From the NCBI GenBank assembly GCA_963422685.1, contig OY730442.1, positions 1,488,001 through 1,552,000 of the forward strand: 64,000 nt of DNA, read 5' to 3'. Below the pieces are notes generated by a model. The model was not told where the DNA came from and searched no databases. It was given only the letters and a program-made list of their open reading frames with translations. The DNA is from Spongiihabitans sp963422685 (GTDB taxonomy: Bacteria; Pseudomonadota; Gammaproteobacteria; Arenicellales; Poriferihabitantaceae). The first letter of the stretch is position 1. Each line of letters begins with the position of its first letter. Position numbers and translations under genes: made by a program. Shown here piece by piece: positions 17,590 through 26,637 of the stretch.

Positions 17590-18399
17590 TCATGGTTCCC
17601 CGGTACCTGGTGTATAGCGGAACTGGTTCAGGTTAATGCCCAATTCGAGGTCGGTTTTCAGCGTAAACAATTTTCGGGCAAGGCGGGCATCGTCCTTGCC
17701 GTGATACAGTTTACTGCCGAGTTTGCCCGGCATGTCATCCGCAGCGGCCAGCACTTTTTCCAGGTTGCCGTGATCGTTAATCAGTTTCGCTGCGGTGCGG
17801 ATTCCCACAGATTTAACCCCGGGTATGGACAGGCCGCTGTCGCCGGCCAGTGCCAGTAAATCGGGTATTTGCGCCGGTTTTACCTGAAACTTTTTCTTCA
17901 CTGTATCAATGTCCAGATTTGCATCGGCGAAATGGTCGTACACCTGAATTCGCTGACCCAGAATCTGGCACAAAATACGGTCGGTGGAAAGGATGACAAC
18001 ATGCCCGTTATGCCGCGCAATCCTGTTCGCCAGCGTGGCCATAACATCGTCGGCTTCATAGCCGGCCAGCGAAAAGCTGCGCACGCCGATCCGGCTGAAT
18101 GCGCACTGGATTTTAGCCATGGTGTCTTGTAGCGCATCCGGCATAGGCGGGCGGTCCTTTTTATATTCTGGAAAGAGCTGATGGCGCCAGTTTCGACCCG
18201 GTTTTTCAAATATCACCAGGCTGTGGCTCGGGGCGTGTTGTTTTAGCGCACGATGCAAAGAAGCCGTGCAGGCGCGTATGACGCTTTCGATGCGGTGGTC
18301 AGTTGAATCCTGCTCCAGTGAATCCCGGTTAGAATTATGCGGCACCGCTGCATAAATTCTCCGAACCAGATTAAGACCATCAACTAATAACGCTTTCAA
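17590..18399 (-). CDS. xni: Flap endonuclease-like 5'-3' exonuclease (Xni/ExoIX)
   Basis: A 269-residue protein equivalent to the 5'-nuclease domain of DNA polymerase I as a stand-alone enzyme. Metal-binding acidic residues are visible in LLVDGLNLVRR, GYEADDVMATLA and STDRILCQIL, and the helix-hairpin-helix appears as IPGVKSVGIRTAAKLINDHGNLEKVL. In the STD motif the usual second Asp (STDKD) is replaced (STDRI), and the first metal-site region VIFEKPGRNWRHQLFPEYKKDRP lacks the usual Asp. This kind of loss is typical for ExoIX relative to full FEN proteins. The role is structure-specific cleavage of DNA flaps in repair. Confidence 0.9.
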   Translation of the reverse strand: MKALLVDGLNLVRRIYAAVPHNSNRDSLEQDSTDHRIESVIRACTASLHRALKQHAPSHSLVIFEKPGRNWRHQLFPEYKKDRPPMPDALQDTMAKIQCAFSRIGVRSFSLAGYEADDVMATLANRIARHNGHVVILSTDRILCQILGQRIQVYDHFADANLDIDTVKKKFQVKPAQIPDLLALAGDSGLSIPGVKSVGIRTAAKLINDHGNLEKVLAAADDMPGKLGSKLYHGKDDARLARKLFTLKTDLELGINLNQFRYTPGTGEP

Positions 18400-18464
18400 T
18401 TAGGGGCTGTAAACACTGTCTGAGTTGTCTCGGTTAGCCTTGGTACAAATCCAAGCCGGCATTC

Positions 18465-19025
18465 CTAGCCACCCACCAGGGTAAGAAATTCTGCGCGAGT
18501 CCGATGGTCGGTGCGAAATGTGCCGAGCATCATGGATGTTTTCATCACTGAATTCTGTTTTTCCACGCCGCGCATCATCATGCAGAAATGTTGTGCTTCA
18601 ATGATTACGCCGACGCCGCGGGCGCCGGTGACTTTTTCGATGGCGCTGGCGATTTGCTCGGTCAGATTTTCCTGGATTTGCAAACGCCGGGCGTACATAT
18701 TTGTGATGCGCGCCATTTTCGACAAACCGATTACCCGGCCGGCAGGCAGATAGGCGATGTGGCATTTTCCAATGAATGGCAGTAAATGATGCTCGCACAT
18801 TGAATACATTTCGATGTTCTTGATAATGACCATCTGGTCGTTGTCTGATTCAAAAATCGCACCGTTGACTACTTCATCCAGGTTCTGGTTGTATCCTCTG
18901 GTGATATATTTCAGGGCCTTGGCTGCCCGTCCGGGGGTGCTGACCAGCCCCTCCCGCTGGGCATTCTCTCCAACCAATTCCAGCAGGGAATAATAATGTG
19001 CGGCGATTTTTTCAGTATTACTCAT
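18465..19025 (-). CDS. folE: GTP cyclohydrolase I
   Basis: A 186-residue enzyme that opens GTP to 7,8-dihydroneopterin triphosphate, the first step of folate synthesis. It carries the zinc-site CEHH in MYSMCEHHLLPFIGKCHIAYLP, the second zinc Cys in AQHFCMMMRGVEK, and VIGLSKMARI. Length is normal for the short bacterial form. It is transcribed away from the DUF2797 gene; the 208 bases between them hold both promoters. Confidence 0.97.
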   Translation of the reverse strand: MSNTEKIAAHYYSLLELVGENAQREGLVSTPGRAAKALKYITRGYNQNLDEVVNGAIFESDNDQMVIIKNIEMYSMCEHHLLPFIGKCHIAYLPAGRVIGLSKMARITNMYARRLQIQENLTEQIASAIEKVTGARGVGVIIEAQHFCMMMRGVEKQNSVMKTSMMLGTFRTDHRTRAEFLTLVGG

Positions 19026-19233
19026 TGTAATTTGATTTATTAACTGATTTTGGCCAGGGGCAGACGGTATATTGTATCATTGGTTTCCCGGATAATCGTT
19101 GATACGGCGCTGGTTGCAGCGGCGTGATTATGATTACCGGAACAGATAAAAACAGAGGTTCGTGCAGGCCCAGCCATCTTATGCGGTATTCGACATTATT
19201 TGATGGGCAGGCATGGCAAATCGGGAGAAGAAA

Positions 19234-20058
19234 ATGAGTCATATCGGTACTGGGGTTATGCGTAAAATGCGGGTGGAGGCCACTGATCCGGTGAGTTACA
19301 TGCTGCCGGTTGGAAAGGTGGAATTTGCCGTGAACCAAAAGCTGGGGCGGCCGTTGACGCTGACGTTTACCGGGGAAATTTTCTGTATATCATGCGCAAG
19401 AAAAACCAGCAAAAGCTTTTCACAGGGATATTGTTTTCCCTGTTTTAAATCTTTGGCCGAATGTGACCTGTGTATCATGCGGCCGGAAACCTGTCACTAT
19501 CACCAGGGAACATGCCGGGACCCTGGTTGGGGCGACAGTCATTGTATGCAGGAGCATTATGTCTACCTGGCGAATTCATCGGGCCTCAAGGTGGGAATTA
19601 CCCGGGGAACCCGGATCCCGGCCCGATGGATAGATCAGGGTGCGACCCAGGCCATTGCGGTGTTTAAGGTGCGAAACCGCCGGCATTCGGGGTTGATTGA
19701 AGTCGCCCTGAAAAAGCAGGTGAGTGATCGCACGGATTGGAGAAAGATGCTGCAAGGCGCCGCCGAATTGCAGGACATGCGGGCGGCGCGGGATGAAATC
19801 CTGGACAACGCCAGGACCGATCTGGAAAATGCCAGGCAAGTCAATCCGGGCCTTGAATGGCAGCAACTTGACCAGGCGCCCATCAACCTGACCTATCCGG
19901 TGCAACATTACCCGGGCAAAGTAGCCAGTCTGAGCTTTGACAAGACCCGGAAAATTTCCGGCGTGCTGCGGGGCATAAAAGGGCAGTATCTGATGTTCGA
20001 TTGCGGCGTGCTGAATATCCGCAAGTTCAGCGGATACAAGGTGACCGTGGCGGGCTGA
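19234..20058 (+). CDS. DUF2797 zinc-ribbon protein
   Basis: A 274-residue protein starting at the ATG preceded by GGGAGAAGAAA; the frame is open back to 19213 but this ATG has the ribosome site. The cysteine pairs ISCARKT...CFPC, CDLC and CHYHQGTCRDP...HCMQEHYVYLANSSGLKVGITR match the DUF2797 family. The last part resembles a GIY-YIG-like start (VYLANSSGLKVGIT). No function has been established for the family that I know of. It stands alone, divergent from folE. Confidence 0.85.
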   Translation: MSHIGTGVMRKMRVEATDPVSYMLPVGKVEFAVNQKLGRPLTLTFTGEIFCISCARKTSKSFSQGYCFPCFKSLAECDLCIMRPETCHYHQGTCRDPGWGDSHCMQEHYVYLANSSGLKVGITRGTRIPARWIDQGATQAIAVFKVRNRRHSGLIEVALKKQVSDRTDWRKMLQGAAELQDMRAARDEILDNARTDLENARQVNPGLEWQQLDQAPINLTYPVQHYPGKVASLSFDKTRKISGVLRGIKGQYLMFDCGVLNIRKFSGYKVTVAG

Positions 20059-20160
20059 TTGTGGTGCAGACGCTGGCGGGCTGCCGGATGGCGAGTCTTT
20101 GTCGGGAGCGGTCCGGTGATATATACTTTCCCGGAAACCGGTCAACATTAACAGGCGGGT

Positions 20161-20313
20161 ATGAATATGCATCCAGAAAGCGATACCGAACCGGATACCC
20201 CGGATTCTACTGGTTCCAAATACCCGGTGACGATCAATCAGGCGTTTGGCCGGTGGCTTGATGATCTGCGCAAACAGTGGTCGGGTAAACTTGATGAGCC
20301 TCTTGCGGAGTAG
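20161..20313 (+). CDS. Small acidic hypothetical protein
   Basis: A 50-codon frame with an AGGCGGG ribosome site directly before its ATG. The N-terminal third is acidic and rich in Asp, Glu, Thr and Pro (PESDTEPDTPDSTGSKYP). The rest looks like an amphipathic helix (INQAFGRWLDDLRKQWSGKL). It follows the DUF2797 gene by about 100 bases and may share its transcript. No family recognised. Confidence 0.45.
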   Translation: MNMHPESDTEPDTPDSTGSKYPVTINQAFGRWLDDLRKQWSGKLDEPLAE

Positions 20314-20712
20314 AAGAGATTTGGTTTCGCGTTCGCGGGGTCGTTTACTTTTTTCACTGGTTTTATTTTTATCAAGATTGTTGCCGGGGTCGTCCCAGAC
20401 ACGGCCGAGCGACGAGACCCCATCTCGGAAGTGCTGTTTGATCCTCGGGTGTGATTGGGACTTGTTATACCCTTTTCGCTTTGCTTCACGTACCTGATTA
20501 CCTGGCAAAAGAAACCGTATCGCGCCGAATGGGTATCCGGTGCCCCCCCCCGTAAATCAACAACTCCGTGCCTGCCGCCGCGCCGTCTCCGGATACCGGC
20601 CTGATTCGATTCTCCAACCCTGACTCTGCGCCCCCCTGAGTTGCTCGCCGCTGCGCCGGCCTAAGGTGGCCGGGTTATGCCCGACCGATTCTGGTGGATT
20701 AATAAGCTGCCC
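20314..20712. other. Gene-free stretch
   Basis: About 400 bases between the small acidic gene and the end of the histidine kinase gene. Frames present on both strands have unlikely composition and no ribosome sites. The only notable structure is a run of nine C at 20543-20551. I see no gene, terminator or RNA that I can support. Confidence 0.5.
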
Positions 20713-22053
20713 CTATTGGTTTTCAGCGGCCAACGGAAAGCTGCATTGAATCCGCGTTCCTCTTCCCAATTCGCTGTTGATTTTTATTTGCCCGCAGTGC
20801 GCTTCTACGATCATTCGGCAAAGATAAAGTCCTAATCCATATCCGCCCGTCATTCTCTGCCTGGAAGGATCAGCCCGGTAAAATGGTTCGGTCAGAAAAG
20901 AAATCTGCTGTTTGGCGATTCCGGCACCAAAATCCTCTACGGTTATTGTAAATTTCTGCACCTCGGTGTCCAGGCAGACCCGCGGCCCGGACTTTTCATT
21001 ATGGTTATACTTAACAGCATTTTGCAGCAGATTGCGGAGCAGCAGTTTGATTCGCAGCGGATCAACCTGCGCCGTGACCCGTTGCAGGTGAACGGAAATG
21101 GCGTGGCCGCCAAACTCTGATGCCACTGTCTCCTCAATTAAAGTATGCAGGTCGGTGATTTGCGGCTGTATCACTTTATGCGGTGAGTTCAATCGTTCGC
21201 TTTCCAGCAGTTCATTGATGAGCTGATCCATGATTTCGATGTCCTTGTTCAATTCCGACTTTGCAGTGGATTTTTCCAGCAGTGCCAGGTTGATTTTGCC
21301 GCGTGCCAGCGGCGAGCGGAGTTCATGGCTGATGCCGAGCAGAAGCTGCCGCTTGGCCTCAAGCATATTACGGATATCTTCTGCCATTTTGTTGACGCTG
21401 TCGGTCAGGCCACCAAGCTGATCATTGCGGCGTTTGGGAATTCTATGGTTAAGATTGCCGATGCCAAACTGTTTGACTCCCTGGTCGATATCCTCAATCG
21501 GCCTGAACAAGGCCCGGGTTGCATAATAGATCAGAAAAAGGACGATCAGAATTGAAAACAGAATGAACCAACTGAATTGCCCGCCGTGGCGAATGTCCCG
21601 GCGATGATGAATTTGAAAATAAACATCGTGGTCACCATCCCGGGCGAGCAATATGAGCTCGTCGTCAATGCGTTTCAGGCGAAAACGTTGATGCGGGCCT
21701 GCCTCCCTGCCGGATTGGTCGCGGCGGGTATCAAATGATTCGGTCAATTCGGTTCGATCCAGCGGCGCGCCTGCGGTAGACCAGTTTTGCTCGGGCCCGA
21801 ATACGTAAATATCCACAGGGATGTCGCGGGTAATTCTTTTTGCTTTGGCCAGCTCGGGAGGGGAACCCAGTTCCTGCTGCATGAGTTCAATGTAATGCAC
21901 CATGAATGGTTGGATGCTGAAGCGAAAATGCCGGGAAAAACCCTTGCCCATGATTGACCCCACCAGCAATAACAAAACTGCGCCGGCACAAATGAATAAT
22001 ACGATGAGTTTGGCGGACAGCGAATGTTGAATTTTATTCAACATATCCGTCAA
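20713..22053 (-). CDS. Sensor histidine kinase
   Basis: A 446-residue membrane kinase. It has a transmembrane helix at residues 13-33, a periplasmic sensor loop of about 125 residues, and a second helix at about 161-178. A HAMP linker follows, then HisKA with phospho-acceptor His243 in ISHELRSPLARGKINLALLE, and HATPase_c with NAVKYN, VEDFGAGI and TGGYGLGLYLCRMI boxes. It follows the response regulator by 12 bases in the same operon. The layout, with a Spy/CpxP-like periplasmic protein next door, resembles Cpx/Rst-type envelope-stress systems. The signal is unknown. Confidence 0.93.
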   Translation of the reverse strand: MTDMLNKIQHSLSAKLIVLFICAGAVLLLLVGSIMGKGFSRHFRFSIQPFMVHYIELMQQELGSPPELAKAKRITRDIPVDIYVFGPEQNWSTAGAPLDRTELTESFDTRRDQSGREAGPHQRFRLKRIDDELILLARDGDHDVYFQIHHRRDIRHGGQFSWFILFSILIVLFLIYYATRALFRPIEDIDQGVKQFGIGNLNHRIPKRRNDQLGGLTDSVNKMAEDIRNMLEAKRQLLLGISHELRSPLARGKINLALLEKSTAKSELNKDIEIMDQLINELLESERLNSPHKVIQPQITDLHTLIEETVASEFGGHAISVHLQRVTAQVDPLRIKLLLRNLLQNAVKYNHNEKSGPRVCLDTEVQKFTITVEDFGAGIAKQQISFLTEPFYRADPSRQRMTGGYGLGLYLCRMIVEAHCGQIKINSELGRGTRIQCSFPLAAENQ

Positions 22054-22065
22054 CGGGCCTGGCGG

Positions 22066-22746
22066 TCAGACTGATGGTGCAACAAATTGATAACCCTCGC
22101 CCCAGATCGTTTTAATATAATCGGTGGGCTTTAGCTTTTGCCGTAGCCGACTGATCTGAACATCCACGGCCCGGGAAAAAAGCTCCACATCAATGCCTTT
22201 CAGCCTGTTCAGAATATCATCCCGATTAAATTTTTCCCCTGGCGAACTGGCCAAAAGCACTAATAGCTGAAATTCGCTGCTGGTCAGATTAATCGCATTG
22301 TCGTTTACGTAGACCTGTTGCAGAGACCGGTCAATGCGCAAACCTTTATATTCGATAATGGGATTGTGCCGGGTTGAGGCATCGCTGCGTTTGAGAATAT
22401 TTTGAATCCGGGCAACCAGTTCCCGGGGTTCAAAAGGCTTCGCCAAATAGTCATCCGCTCCCAGTTCCAGCCCGACCACACGGTCCATAACTTCGCCTCT
22501 TGCGGTGAGCATGACGATGGGTATGTCGCTTTTCCTGCGGATGGTTTTGCACAGCTTGAAACCATCCTGACCGGGCAGCATGACATCGAGGATAACCAGT
22601 GCAAAATCCTGCTGTTTGAGCAGTGCCAATCCGTCTTTGGGGTGTGTGGCGGCGGTGAGATCCAGATTGAATCGCTTGAAATATTCTTTCAGCGGTGTGG
22701 CCAGACGTTCATCGTCATCAATAATCAGAATCGAAGTCAGAGTCAT
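22066..22746 (-). CDS. OmpR-family response regulator
   Basis: A 226-residue regulator with receiver domain (acidic residues at 10-12, phospho-acceptor Asp54 in VILDVMLPGQDG, the Lys in DDYLAKPFEP). A winged-helix DNA-binding domain follows (INLTSSEFQLLVLLASSPGEKFNRDDILNRL and RAVDVQISRLRQKLKP). It is the first gene of a two-gene operon with the histidine kinase. A strong terminator just upstream isolates it from the Spy/CpxP-like gene, so it needs its own promoter in the few bases between 22746 and that hairpin, or readthrough. Confidence 0.94.
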   Translation of the reverse strand: MTLTSILIIDDDERLATPLKEYFKRFNLDLTAATHPKDGLALLKQQDFALVILDVMLPGQDGFKLCKTIRRKSDIPIVMLTARGEVMDRVVGLELGADDYLAKPFEPRELVARIQNILKRSDASTRHNPIIEYKGLRIDRSLQQVYVNDNAINLTSSEFQLLVLLASSPGEKFNRDDILNRLKGIDVELFSRAVDVQISRLRQKLKPTDYIKTIWGEGYQFVAPSV

Positions 22747-22780
22747 AGCCTATTTTATCACTGACCAAAAATAAAAACGG

Positions 22781-22817
22781 CGGCAGTTATTTCCCGGGAT
22801 ACGGGGAATAACTGCCG
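22781..22817 (-). terminator. Strong intrinsic terminator after the Spy/CpxP-like gene
   Basis: A 15-bp stem (CGGCAGTTATTTCCC paired with GGGGAATAACTGCCG, one G-T wobble) with a 7-base loop. On the minus strand it is followed by GTTTTTATTTTTGG. It ends transcription of the gene at 22908-23405 before the response regulator. Confidence 0.85.
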
Positions 22818-22907
22818 CTAGGTCGGAGTGATTACTTTCAGGCCGGTGGATGAATTCTGCCTTGTCTTTACAGTGCAGCCAATCTATGGTTTAACGGCCA
22901 ATGCGTA

Positions 22908-23405
22908 TTATGCGTCCTGTGCTTTTTCATCATGGTGATCATCATAATTATCGTCATGGCCGTGGTGATGGTGCTTTCGATGTTTCATGTGTTTTTCTAC
23001 CATCTGTTTCAGTTCCATCCGCTGTTCGCTGCTTAAACTATCGGTAAACCCGGAAGCCGAGGCAATCATCTGTTCGGCCTGAAGCGCAATGGCGGAAAGT
23101 CGATGGCGTACCATTTCCATGGCCTTTTGTTGATCAACCCGATCGGCATCAAGCAGCGCCAGGACCTGATTCAAATCAAGCATCTTGCGGTTTTTGAATG
23201 CCTTGCGGCTTTCCATCATGGATTGAGTTACTTGGTCAAGCGCGGCACGCTGCGCCTCGTCCAGATCCAGTTTTTTGGTCAGTTTGGATTGCAGATGGCG
23301 CGCGTAGCCTTCATGTTTATGCCCGCTTTTGTGGTAGGCAATGGCGCCGCCCACCAATCCAAGGGACAAGAATCCGCTGATCAGTAATTTTGTACGTTTG
23401 TGCAT
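22908..23405 (-). CDS. Spy/CpxP-like periplasmic protein with His/Asp-rich tail
   Basis: A 165-residue protein with an N-terminal hydrophobic export signal (LLISGFLSLGLVGGAIAYH). A helical domain with two LTxxQ-related segments follows (KLDLDEAQRAALDQVTQSM and SLSSEQRMELKQMVEKHM). The C-terminal tail of about 25 residues is dominated by His and Asp (KHHHHGHDDNYDDHHDE). Relatives (Spy, CpxP, ZraP, CnrX) act as periplasmic chaperones or metal sensors; the tail suggests zinc, nickel or copper binding. It lies upstream of, and in the same direction as, the two-component pair, so it may modulate the kinase or be its target. Confidence 0.82.
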   Translation of the reverse strand: MHKRTKLLISGFLSLGLVGGAIAYHKSGHKHEGYARHLQSKLTKKLDLDEAQRAALDQVTQSMMESRKAFKNRKMLDLNQVLALLDADRVDQQKAMEMVRHRLSAIALQAEQMIASASGFTDSLSSEQRMELKQMVEKHMKHRKHHHHGHDDNYDDHHDEKAQDA

Positions 23406-23549
23406 TTACATTTCTCCTGTATAAAATTTTGTGATGATTTCGTTGTGGAAGCAGTATTTTATCAAACTTCACCCAGCTAATCCTCATCAGCCGGGCAGCG
23501 GTATGTATCAAGATGTAACTATGGCAGGTAACAAGCATGGATTGCCGCC

Positions 23550-23891
23550 CTAGCTTCCCCGATAGGTGGCATACCCGAATGGATTCAAAAGCAGGGGTAC
23601 ATGGTAGTGCTGGCCGTCTCCCTGGATTTGAAACACGATTTCAATACAGGGATAAAATGCGGCGAGGTTGAGCCGAGTGAAGTATGACGCGGTGTCGAAC
23701 CGGATTTTATAATTGCCCGCCGGGAGCACATTTTCATGCCCGGGTAAATCCGCTACACGACCATCCGAATCGGTAATGCCCGCACCGATCCGCCGCCATT
23801 CATCTGCCTGCGCTTGATAAAGCACCACCGCAATACCGGCTGCGGGCCGGCCTTGGGAGGTGTCGAGAACGTGGGTTGTAATTTGACTCAT
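23550..23891 (-). CDS. 5-hydroxyisourate hydrolase
   Basis: A 113-residue transthyretin-like enzyme that hydrolyses 5-hydroxyisourate to OHCU after urate oxidation. Diagnostic features are the N-terminal ITTHVLDTSQGRPAAGI (catalytic His), the internal Arg in KIRFDTASYF, HYHVPLLLNPFGY and the C-terminal YRGS tetrapeptide that marks the enzyme rather than transthyretin. It is 16 bases after the OHCU decarboxylase gene, in one operon. Confidence 0.96.
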   Translation of the reverse strand: MSQITTHVLDTSQGRPAAGIAVVLYQAQADEWRRIGAGITDSDGRVADLPGHENVLPAGNYKIRFDTASYFTRLNLAAFYPCIEIVFQIQGDGQHYHVPLLLNPFGYATYRGS

Positions 23892-23907
23892 TGTCTATCT
23901 AATCTGG

Positions 23908-24465
23908 TTATATGGCCTGTTTATCTGGCCGCGATTTCAAGGATGTTGAATGTGGGAAGGTGTCTGCGAATAATTTGCTGATTCGCACCGCGGTGATTTT
24001 AGCCTGCTCCCGGGCGGCGTGGTTTAGTTCTTCCGCGGGCGCGTTTTTTATGCGCGACCTGATCAACGCCAGCATTTCAGCGGCGGATTTGCCGGTGGCG
24101 CACACTATGAATATATAGCCGAATTTTTTCTCATAACGCGCATTGTATTGCGCCAATTCGGCTAAAACCTGGTCTGTCGCCAGCTTTACTGCGGATTGCT
24201 CGTCGGTTGCCATGGCATGGGTGCCGCGGTATTTTTCTTTGAGGGATTCCGGGTCGCCAATTTTCGGGTGCCCGTCGAAAGCCTGCATATAGTCAGATAC
24301 GGCCATTGCCTGCCAATGCTCTCGGGCCGCGTGATGAATCAATTCAATGGAAGAATATGGCATTGCGGACACCATTAAATCAACCCAGCGCGAAGCGCTG
24401 CAACACCGTGAAAACAGCGCCCTGGCTGCAACCGGGGTAAGTCGATTAAGTTCGGATAGTTGCAT
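23908..24465 (-). CDS. OHCU decarboxylase
   Basis: A 185-residue 2-oxo-4-hydroxy-4-carboxy-5-ureidoimidazoline decarboxylase that yields S-allantoin. Family motifs are LNRLTPVAARALFSRCCSASRW, FDGHPKIGDPESLKEKY (catalytic His and Glu neighbourhood), EQSAV and YEKKFGYIFIVCATGKSAAEML. The frame extends to a TTG at 24474, but the ATG at 24465 matches the family start. It is transcribed divergently from guanine deaminase across a RutR-type palindrome, and the HIU hydrolase gene follows. Confidence 0.95.
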   Translation of the reverse strand: MQLSELNRLTPVAARALFSRCCSASRWVDLMVSAMPYSSIELIHHAAREHWQAMAVSDYMQAFDGHPKIGDPESLKEKYRGTHAMATDEQSAVKLATDQVLAELAQYNARYEKKFGYIFIVCATGKSAAEMLALIRSRIKNAPAEELNHAAREQAKITAVRISKLFADTFPHSTSLKSRPDKQAI

Positions 24466-24516
24466 GATGAACAAAGGAGCAATGCTGATCGGGCATGATC
24501 CTGATTTTCAGCTTTA

Positions 24517-24532
24517 TTGACCGGATGGTCAA
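24517..24532. promoter_or_regulatory. RutR-type operator before guaD and the OHCU decarboxylase gene
   Basis: The perfect palindrome TTGACCGGATGGTCAA lies between the divergent OHCU decarboxylase and guanine deaminase genes. It differs by one position from the published E. coli RutR consensus TTGACCA-NN-TGGTCAA. A RutR-like regulator is encoded at 40511-41137. Two less perfect copies precede xdhA and the 8-oxoguanine deaminase/ABC divergon. Confidence 0.75.
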
Positions 24533-24559
24533 CAATATACTTTATTTCGGGGTGAGGCA

Positions 24560-25921
24560 TTGACTATACTTGACTCTGTTGCCGGACATTTCGCCATTTT
24601 ATTGCATATCCAGTACCCCAGTCTCATGAATTTATCCGCCCATCGCGGTGAGATCCTGCATTGCCTGGGTGACCCCAAAGAGCAGGGCATGGATTCCTGT
24701 CAATACTTTGCCGATGGATTGCTGATTATTGATCATGGTCATGTAGCTGAATGCGGCGCCGCAGACAAGCTGTTGCCCGCGCTGCCTGATCAGGCAATTG
24801 TGCACCAGCATACCGATGGGTTGATTGTGCCGGGGTTGGTCGACAGCCATATCCATTATCCCCAGTGCGGGATAATTGCCGCTTACGGTACGCAGTTGCT
24901 CGACTGGTTGAACCGCTATACCTTTCCGGCCGAGGCGAAATTTACCGACACGACCGCCGCCGCAGCCACTGCCGGGTTTTTTCTCGATGAGCTGTTACGC
25001 AACGGCACCACCACCGCGCTGGTGTTCGCAACGGTGCACCCGCAGTCCGTGGACGCATTTTTCCAATCCGCGTATCAACGCAACCTCAGAATGATATGCG
25101 GCAAAGTAATGATGGACAGAAATGCGCCGGCGGATTTATGCGATACCCCGCATTCGGGCTATGCAGACAGCAAGGCGTTAATTGAGCGATGGCATGGAAA
25201 AGGTCGATTGGGATACGCGGTGACGCCGCGGTTTGCACCAACCTCAAGTGCTGCGCAGCTAGCAATGGCCGGGCAATTATTGCGCCAATACCCGGATGTA
25301 CATCTGCATACCCATTTGGCTGAAAACAAACAGGAATGCGAGTGGGTGGGCGAGCTGTTTCCGGCGGCCAAAGATTATCTGGATGTATATGATCAGCACG
25401 GATTGCTCGGCAGGAGATCGGTATTCGCCCACGGCATTCATCTGTCTGGCCGTGAATGGGCGCGATTGCAGAGCAGCCATTCAAAACTGGCTTTTTGTCC
25501 GACCTCGAATCTGTTTATCGGCAGCGGGCTTTTTAATCTGAGCCAGGCGGATGAATACAAAGTCACCGTAGGACTGGGCACGGACGTGGGCGGCGGGGAC
25601 AGTTTTTCGCTGCTGAGAACCATCAATGAAGCCTATAAGGTGCAGCAACTCCAGGGATATAATTTGTCGCCGCTGCGCGCGCTGTTTCTGGCCACCCTTG
25701 GCGGCGCCACCGCGCTGGACCTGCATGACCGCATCGGCAATTTTGAACGCGGCAAGGAAGCGGATTTTATCGTGCTGGACTACCGGGCTACCCCATTGAT
25801 GGATTATCGGCTGAGTCAATGCAGCGATCTGGCAGAAAAATTATTCGTGCTGCAAATGCTCGGAGATGATAGAGCGATCAGGGAAACCTGGGTGATGGGG
25901 TGTCAGGAGTACGCAAAATAA
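24560..25921 (+). CDS. guaD: Guanine deaminase
   Basis: A 453-residue amidohydrolase that deaminates guanine to xanthine. Family motifs: VPGLVDSHIHYPQCGIIAAYGTQLLDWLNRYTFPAEAKF (HxH), FATVHPQSVDAFFQ, HTHLAENKQECEWV, FAHGIHLS, FCPTSNLFIGSG and VGLGTDVGGGDSFSLLRTINEAYKV. The frame begins with TTG at 24560, and the homologous region starts soon after (AHRGEILHCLG). It sits 28 bases downstream of the RutR-type palindrome. Its product feeds xanthine dehydrogenase encoded beyond the prophage relic. Confidence 0.96.
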   Translation: MTILDSVAGHFAILLHIQYPSLMNLSAHRGEILHCLGDPKEQGMDSCQYFADGLLIIDHGHVAECGAADKLLPALPDQAIVHQHTDGLIVPGLVDSHIHYPQCGIIAAYGTQLLDWLNRYTFPAEAKFTDTTAAAATAGFFLDELLRNGTTTALVFATVHPQSVDAFFQSAYQRNLRMICGKVMMDRNAPADLCDTPHSGYADSKALIERWHGKGRLGYAVTPRFAPTSSAAQLAMAGQLLRQYPDVHLHTHLAENKQECEWVGELFPAAKDYLDVYDQHGLLGRRSVFAHGIHLSGREWARLQSSHSKLAFCPTSNLFIGSGLFNLSQADEYKVTVGLGTDVGGGDSFSLLRTINEAYKVQQLQGYNLSPLRALFLATLGGATALDLHDRIGNFERGKEADFIVLDYRATPLMDYRLSQCSDLAEKLFVLQMLGDDRAIRETWVMGCQEYAK

Positions 25922-26249
25922 AAACCGATCGGGGCCAGTGGTGCCAGTGGTAGTAATTATGACCATGATTTATGCCTGCTTCGGTGTTTTCGGATCAATG
26001 CGGCCGGGCACTTTCCACCGCCGGTAAGGCAGTTAAACCGGCTGCCCGTGCCATTTTACTTCTCCTAAAATGTTGGCCAAATTGTTGGCCAAACCGTGCG
26101 GTAAAGCAACATGGACGCGGCAAAACTGGCAACTATCACCGCCCATGGCCCGGACAACCCTGCTTGCGCCACATGCCGCAGCCCAATCCAGCATTAACGG
26201 GTTGCCCCGATAATGAAAAAAATCACACCGGATATTTTCTCTGGCGCCA
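25922..26249. other. Gene-free junction between guaD and the prophage relic
   Basis: About 330 bases without a convincing gene. The only local feature is a short direct repeat (TGTTGGCCAAA twice, around 26070-26095). No tRNA fragment or clear attachment core was seen. It presumably contains the left edge of the integrated phage DNA. Confidence 0.4.
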
Positions 26250-26561
26250 CCATGCCCTCAGGAATTTACAATTTCCCTCGCTGTCAGTGCCTTTACGTCG
26301 CTGATTGTGCAAAGGCGTATACAACATAATGGCAGCCCGGTGCTTGAGTGGGCTTTCAGTAATATTGTGGTGGACACGGACGCCGATGGTCACCGGAAGT
26401 TCACCAAGGGCAAGGCTCGCCAGCGTATCGACCCCATGGTCGTTTTAACTATGGCTGCGGGGATTGCCGCCGAGCAGGAGAATCGGTTTGTTCATGATTC
26501 GGATTGGTTGTTTGAGTTGGAGTCTTCTGTAGGTGACGATGAATCTTGTTCAACCCCTTAA
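26250..26561 (+). pseudogene. Phage terminase large-subunit fragment
   Basis: About 100 codons matching the C-terminal end of an HK97-type terminase large subunit: RRIQHNGSPVLEWAFSNIVV, DADGHRKFTKGKARQRID and PMVVLTMAAGIA. These correspond to the nuclease-domain end where family members read HGGNPVLRWMASNV...DKEKSxxRIDGIVALIMAL. The upstream ATPase part is missing. The fragment shows that a tailed-phage genome once sat here. Confidence 0.72.
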
Positions 26562-26637
26562 ACCACTCCCGCCGGGCGCGGCGATACTTGCGTTCCCTTA
26601 GCCAGTTCGTAAAAGCCTCCAAGCGGTTCCCTAACCA

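Noticed and set aside
20390..20460. A stretch faintly resembling a 5S rRNA segment (GACCCCATCTCGGAAGTG)
   Set aside because: Only about 20 bases resemble it, and the flanking stems of 5S rRNA are absent.
19576..20508. A 310-codon minus-strand frame
   Set aside because: Antisense to the DUF2797 gene with no motifs; the conserved cysteine pairs support the plus-strand gene.
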